A program made the position numbers and the translations under genes. A stretch of 64,000 nucleotides of DNA. Source: Crotophaga sulcirostris (lineage: Eukaryota; Chordata; Aves; Cuculiformes; Crotophagidae). The notes below the pieces were generated by a model that saw nothing but the letters and a program-made list of their open reading frames with translations, had not been told where the DNA came from and made no database searches. Each line of letters starts with the position of its first letter. Position 1 is the stretch's first letter. The stretch is from assembly GCA_013397455.1 (NCBI GenBank), contig VYZB01000116.1:588501-652500 (forward strand), in the 5' to 3' direction. Shown here one piece after another: positions 59,159 to 64,000 of this stretch.

Positions 59159-62100
59159 ATTGCATAAGGATGTTCCTGTCTCTTGGTATATGGCAGTGTT
59201 AGCTCAGATCATAAGAGAAATGGTTGCTTTTGCACTTTCAAGCACAGACTGTTCTTTCCAAACTGATGGTACTGTGGTCTTCCTTTCCATTTTACAGCAC
59301 CAGACCTAACAGAATGAGCTTTTAGGTTTTTCCCCCTCATCCCTGCTGTGTCTGGTACATTGTGAACCAAGTTTAGTTACTGCTCTCCACTCTCTTTATG
59401 TTGTGCAAGGCTTCACGTAAGACAGGAGGGACACACAAATCTCTGACGAGTCAGGTACTTATTTGCTGTTGCTCTGGCTCTTTTGCAGCAGACTTTTCCT
59501 ATCCTGCTGCTCTACAGCTGCCTAATAGCATCCCTCCCACACTACAAAAGGCATGATATGGCTGTCTTCACATCACTTACAGTTGGTTATGTTACCTGAC
59601 TCCATGATAGTCCCTGTGAGTCTTACTAGAAGAGTAGGACTTTCCATTAAAAACCATCTGCAAATGGCAAACCAACAGATTTGTTCCGTTTCTACTTTTT
59701 CTATTGACTTTTTTTGACAAAAATCTGAAAAAAGACCTTAAACTGCAGAGAGATGGTTCATAAAGTCAAAGAAGTTGAGGTCTTTTCAGCCTCAGATGCT
59801 TCAGTGCTTTGAACGCCAGTCTCTCCGGCTGCTTCAGTGAAGCAATGGAGTTGGGGAGATAGGTTAGTCAAACTGTCCTAAAACTTTTCAGCCTTTTAAT
59901 CCTGATGCCTTCAAACCATTTCAGCAGAAGGTACCATTGCTAGGCTTTGCTTCAGTAAAGAAATAAAAGACCTTTCAACACAGGTTGCCTATTACCTCCA
60001 TTGAATCCCCAGCAAAGCCGGTGGACTTCAGTGAATTGTGAAGAAGCTGACTCCACTTGAAGGAAATCTACCCCTTTTACTAGACTGTATGTATTTGTCT
60101 TGAAAGAAACCTCACTATTCAGGTGAACAATTTTGAACTGAACATTGCAGATCCATTAGAACTCTGTGTGCGTTTGAATAAGCAGTCTTTTCAGTGGTCT
60201 TTTTTCGTATGTGAATGCTTTGCATGTTTCTTTTGAACTCCACTCATCTCAGTAGCTTCCTTGAGCTTTTCCTGGGAAATAAAAATTAAATAAACTTAGA
60301 AGGAGTAAGAAATTCTTGCTTGCGTCATCAGTCATGTGAGTGTGGGCCTTGCTACAGAATACCACATAAATTAATGTTGTCTGGGTAATGCAGTTCTGTG
60401 TTTAACGTGGTTTAGGGAAAGTGAAATAGTGAAATACATTCTTTGAGGATGGTCCCCTAACGCGTCTGTCTACATTTTCTTCTGGAGTTCTGTTCAGTTG
60501 GGCAAGTGTGTATGCTTTAACTTCATTTAGAGCATCAGCTAAAGGCCATTTGAGGAGAAAGATGATATTTGATAGGCTATTAATGTGGGATGTCTGATCT
60601 TCTGTGTCTATAAACTCATTACTAGCCTGTGATCTCTGTACATCTTGCGCCGTTTTAAAAGTAATTTTTGGAAAAAAAAAGAGTGCCTGTAAGTTATCTT
60701 GGCAAACTATCATAATTGCTCATTGCATTTGAGTTTGCAAAAATAGCTTTGTTTATGATCTGATATTATATAAAGGATATTTCACCGTTTCCATTTAAAC
60801 TTCGAAGTGACATCTTTGTTTTTCCCTTTTAAAGAGCAGCATAATCCAGATGTCTGTCAAAAAGAGTTGTTGATATAGCATTTTATGAGTAATCCTTCTG
60901 TTTGAGTTTTTTGTTTTGTCAGAAATGTTTGCGAAGCTCTTATAAAGCTCCCCATGAATATTATTGATGTATACTTCCTTTTAAAGAGGTGATTATCCAT
61001 GCAGGAATACAAACTTAACAGGCAGTTCTAAACCACAAGTGTTTTTTCTCAGAAGCTACATAATGTCATAGGAGAGGAGTTCATTTGACGATGTAATGGA
61101 ACAGAGGGGTACCGAGCTAAAATTAGTTTCTTTTTCCCCAGTGTAACTCTTTGAAGCACAGGCCAGCATTTGAGTTTAGGGGACTTTTTAAAAAGTATGA
61201 CACAGAACAACCTCAGGGTTAGTGTCAGTCTGTCTAAATCTTTGATGAAGAAATGTTAATAGTTCCCAGCTTGCTTTTGGAAAGTTGGGTGTGATTGCGA
61301 GAAACGTTGAGTAAAACATACCAAGGAGTCTTAAGAATCCAGCAATTATCATTTCAAACCCGGAGCTCTTAGACAGTACGTGCAGTGATGCTCTCATTTG
61401 TTATGTAAAAAGATTTATATAAATAACTTGCAATTCAGGCATGTATGGACATCTTTCTCTCTGGTCATCTTTCTTGGGTGACTCCTCATTCTCAGTGGTT
61501 GTTGGGTAAATTATTTTGGACCCTGACAGGGACTGGCAGCATTACTGTGTTTTTTCCAAAATTTCAGAATCCTTCTTGCTTGCAAATCCCCTGGCTTGCA
61601 AATGATCTGGGATCTGCAGACCTTGGAGTGTTTCAGCCTGCAAATTAGTAATTGGCTGGTTGCCACTTGGGGAGAAGAGAGATCAGTAAATTCTCTAATA
61701 AATAATAGATTAGGGTCAACATTCATCATAGCATTATGAGGGTGTCACCATGCAGAGCAGTCATTCTTTCACATAGAGTCAAGTGGGGCTGTGAAAATGG
61801 GTGCATCCTTCAGTTCCAACCCTGTGTTTTATTTTTTACTATCCCAGCCTGCAACATTTGGCTGTAGCTTCATCCAACTTCAAAATCTGTGTAGCTTCTC
61901 ACAGGATTCATAATTGCTCCCTTCTCAGACCACTTCCTTCGTTTCTGGCAATGTTGGGTCAATACCAGGCATTATAGATGTTTTCCTTGTAGAGCTGGTA
62001 TAGCCCCAGTTTAAATACACTGAAGATACTGGGATGGCACAGCAGTAGTCCCTAACCTGTGTATCACTGAGAGCCTTGGGTATGTTGGTCTGTTCTTAAC

Positions 62101-62983
62101 TCACATGACTGTAAGACTTCCCAGTTGAGTGAAGCTTGACTGTGTGCAGGGTGACAGATTTTTGGTTTGCCAGATACATCAGCTCTTAGCACCCTTCCTT
62201 AACTTGCTTATTAAACAACTACTTAGTCTGCCTGGTAAGTGTTATGCCTTATATTGAAGTCCTGCTTTGTTTATTTCTTTTTCTTCCAAATTCCTTTCTT
62301 ATACCTTCTTTATTTGCAAAGAGAGAATTGCGACCATGCCTCTGAGTGCTTCTTTCCCTTTCTTTATCCCCTGCCCCAAGCTGTGGTAGGTGATAGAGGG
62401 GAGGTTATGTTTGCATGTAGAGCAGCTTATAAAGGGCATTTTTAACGTGCTTTCTGCTTCACAGTTGATTTATAGCTTGTCTGCATGGGCAGGCTTTCAT
62501 AGAATACTTTTGCATTGAACTTTTTCTGATTAATTAACCTACAATAACTGTCTCCATGTCCTTGGCTTCCTTTCCAAATTTTCCAACTGAGCAAGATGAG
62601 GGCAGGTGCTGCGTTGTGCATTGCATCGTTGCTGAGGTCTGTGTTGTGTGCCTCTGCAGCAGTCTGTTGGGTGAACTCTGCTTTGAGGGAGTTCTGGGAC
62701 AGTCCCTGGAGGACTCCTGGGCTGCTCCCTGCTTTGTAGGAGTTTGCACAATGCAGAAGAAAAACCACAAAAAATACTATATCCGGACATCAATGTGACA
62801 GCTTTTGTCTATTTTTTTTTACTCTTTTTCTCCCTTCCCGAAGAAGCACCATTGCTTCTGGAAGGAGGAAATTATTCTTTATCCCTTAACATAACCAGTC
62901 ATTGCTCAAATCTTTGGCTTTGTTCTAGAGATGTTGCCTCCCATTCTGCCTTTCCCCATGCTTTGGAAGCTGTTCATCTTGCT
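59159..62983. other. Unassigned intron-like DNA
   Basis: No gene or transposon is recognised in 3.8 kb. A strong donor-like CCTG|GTAAGTG occurs at 62234/62235 behind an acceptor-like CTCTTAG at about 62189. The enclosed 45 bases have an open frame but are too short to judge. Confidence 0.6.
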
Positions 62984-63161
62984 CACAGTATCACAGTATT
63001 TCGAAGTTGGAAAGGACCTCTGAGATCATCGAGTCCAACCTATAACCCAACACTAACACCAACCCATCATCTAAACTATGGCACTGAATGCCTCATCCAA
63101 TCTCCTTTCAAACACCTCCAGGGCTGGTGACTCCACCACCTCCCTGGGCAGCGCATTCCAA
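62984..63161 (-). mobile_element. CR1 LINE 3'-end fragment (subfamily A, copy 3)
   Basis: The plus strand reads CACAGTATCACAGTATTTCG, then AAGTTGGAAAGGACCTCTGA, GTCCAACCTATAACCCAACA, through CTCCCTGGGCAGCGCATTCC. It has the same terminal octamers and body as the 35558 and 56007 copies, truncated to about 180 bases. An open frame reading across it on the plus strand (62744-63130) is an artefact of antisense CR1. Confidence 0.94.
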
Positions 63162-64000
63162 ATGCTCCTGGTGTGGCTCTATAGCAGTAGACAGATTAGG
63201 TAGTGATCCTGTCCTGCTTTCCTTCTGGTTTTCCGAGTTCCGCAGATGCTGCACAAAGTACGGCAGATGTCCTGGTGGCTGATCCCGCTTGACCGAGGGG
63301 AGTGCTGGTTTTCCAGGCTTCTTTTCATTGCAGAACTGGGTTGCTGAGTGTTGCTGCCTGCACCCCGCCTTGCTTTGGATCAGGAGGATGCTGTTTAAAT
63401 CTGTATATACTTTTCACACCCTGTACAGCTCAAGGTGGATGAGCTGATCTGCTGTATTGCCCTTGGATATTTTGTCTGTGACAGACAAACTGAAACAGTG
63501 TCTTGCTGCATAAGGAAAGTATGATTTTGACTTGACATCATATTAAATCATTCTCTCCCTCATCCTTCCTTGCTTTTTGGAAACTGCTTTTCTAATTTAC
63601 CACTAAAAACTGAATCACAGTGAGCCTTCTGTTAGCTGCTTGTGCTGTCACCACATCTCATTGTTTGCTGGGTGACTCTACTTTGTCCACCCAAGAACTG
63701 CTCAGGGTTGCGGGAATCCAATTGCTACAGCTTCATTCCCCAAAAGATCCAGACCTGCTTCTTGCCAGACCTTTTGTGTTACCCCAAGTAATAGTTTTGA
63801 CTCTTCTTTGGAACTGCCTGTCTAGGAGCAAGCAAACAGATTTTGAACTTAAGCCTATCTTTGTGTACCATTTTCATGGTGACAGTTTTTTTTCTTTTCT
63901 TGCTTCTTTCCTTCTGATCCTTCTTTCTTCAGATGTCCTGTATCCAGCTGTGAGGTCTGTTTTGCCTTTCCCTATAGCACTGCTGTCTAGAGTCTACAGT
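63162..64000. other. Unassigned DNA to the window edge, with two acceptor-like sites
   Basis: No gene is recognised. Near the edge, a pyrimidine tract TTCTTTCCTTCTGATCCTTC ends in TTTCTTCAG at 63932, and a second, CTTTCCCTATAG, ends at 63978. An exon could begin at 63979 and continue beyond the window; 22 bases are too few to tell. Confidence 0.5.

Noticed and set aside
62744..63130. 128-codon plus-strand open frame
   Set aside because: Its second half is an antisense reading of a CR1 fragment; the same nonsense peptide appears at the 35558 copy.
1..64000. tRNA, rRNA, CRISPR, retroviral LTR or intact transposon
   Set aside because: No B-box-like GGTTCGAATCC, no direct-repeat/spacer array, no paired LTRs and no long gag/pol-like frames were seen on either strand by reading.

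Overview
This is a stretch of vertebrate nuclear DNA, most likely from a bird. The evidence is nine 3'-end fragments of CR1 LINE retrotransposons, at least four of which still carry the octamer repeats typical of the CR1 3' terminus (ATTCTATG-type at 59158, ATACTGTG-type at 35558, 56007 and 62984). Non-avian reptiles also carry CR1, so the bird assignment rests on the close match to avian CR1 3' ends and the low density of other repeats. The sequence is AT-rich and intron-like, with no operons, no bacterial signals and no long open reading frame. The longest open frames (about 120-146 codons) are what chance gives in 64 kb of such DNA.

Layout: positions 1-430 are the right-hand edge of a CpG island, probably the promoter or first-exon region of a gene lying mostly to the left. 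From about 470 to 64000 the DNA looks like intron or intergenic sequence. Two places look like terminal exons on the plus strand. At 17923-18575 a strong splice acceptor leads into 25 coding-looking codons, a stop, a 3' UTR and an AATAAA signal. At 50939-51085 a very strong acceptor leads into 32 codons, a stop and an AATAAA. I could not assign either peptide to a known protein. CR1 fragments lie at 14804-15425, 15967-16173, 27844-27970, 33800-34499, 35558-35752, 44098-44270, 56007-56240, 58885-59158 and 62984-63161. Seven of the nine are on the minus strand.

The most economical reading (inference) is one long plus-strand transcription unit. It would start at or left of the CpG island and span much of the window as a large early intron, with one or two alternative, intronically polyadenylated last exons. 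The prevalence of T-runs over A-runs on the plus strand and the antisense bias of the CR1 copies fit this but do not prove it. Candidate regulatory DNA includes a composite PBX-HOX/MEIS-type motif beside an E-box at 32344-32365 and a PBX-HOX-type octamer at 51380. There are also two clean hairpins (43071 and 47798), a 62-nt pure pyrimidine tract (30626) and two short tandem duplications.

I found no tRNA, rRNA, CRISPR array, intact retrotransposon or retrovirus. No novel multi-gene system is visible. The points most worth testing are the two unassigned terminal exons and the candidate enhancers.
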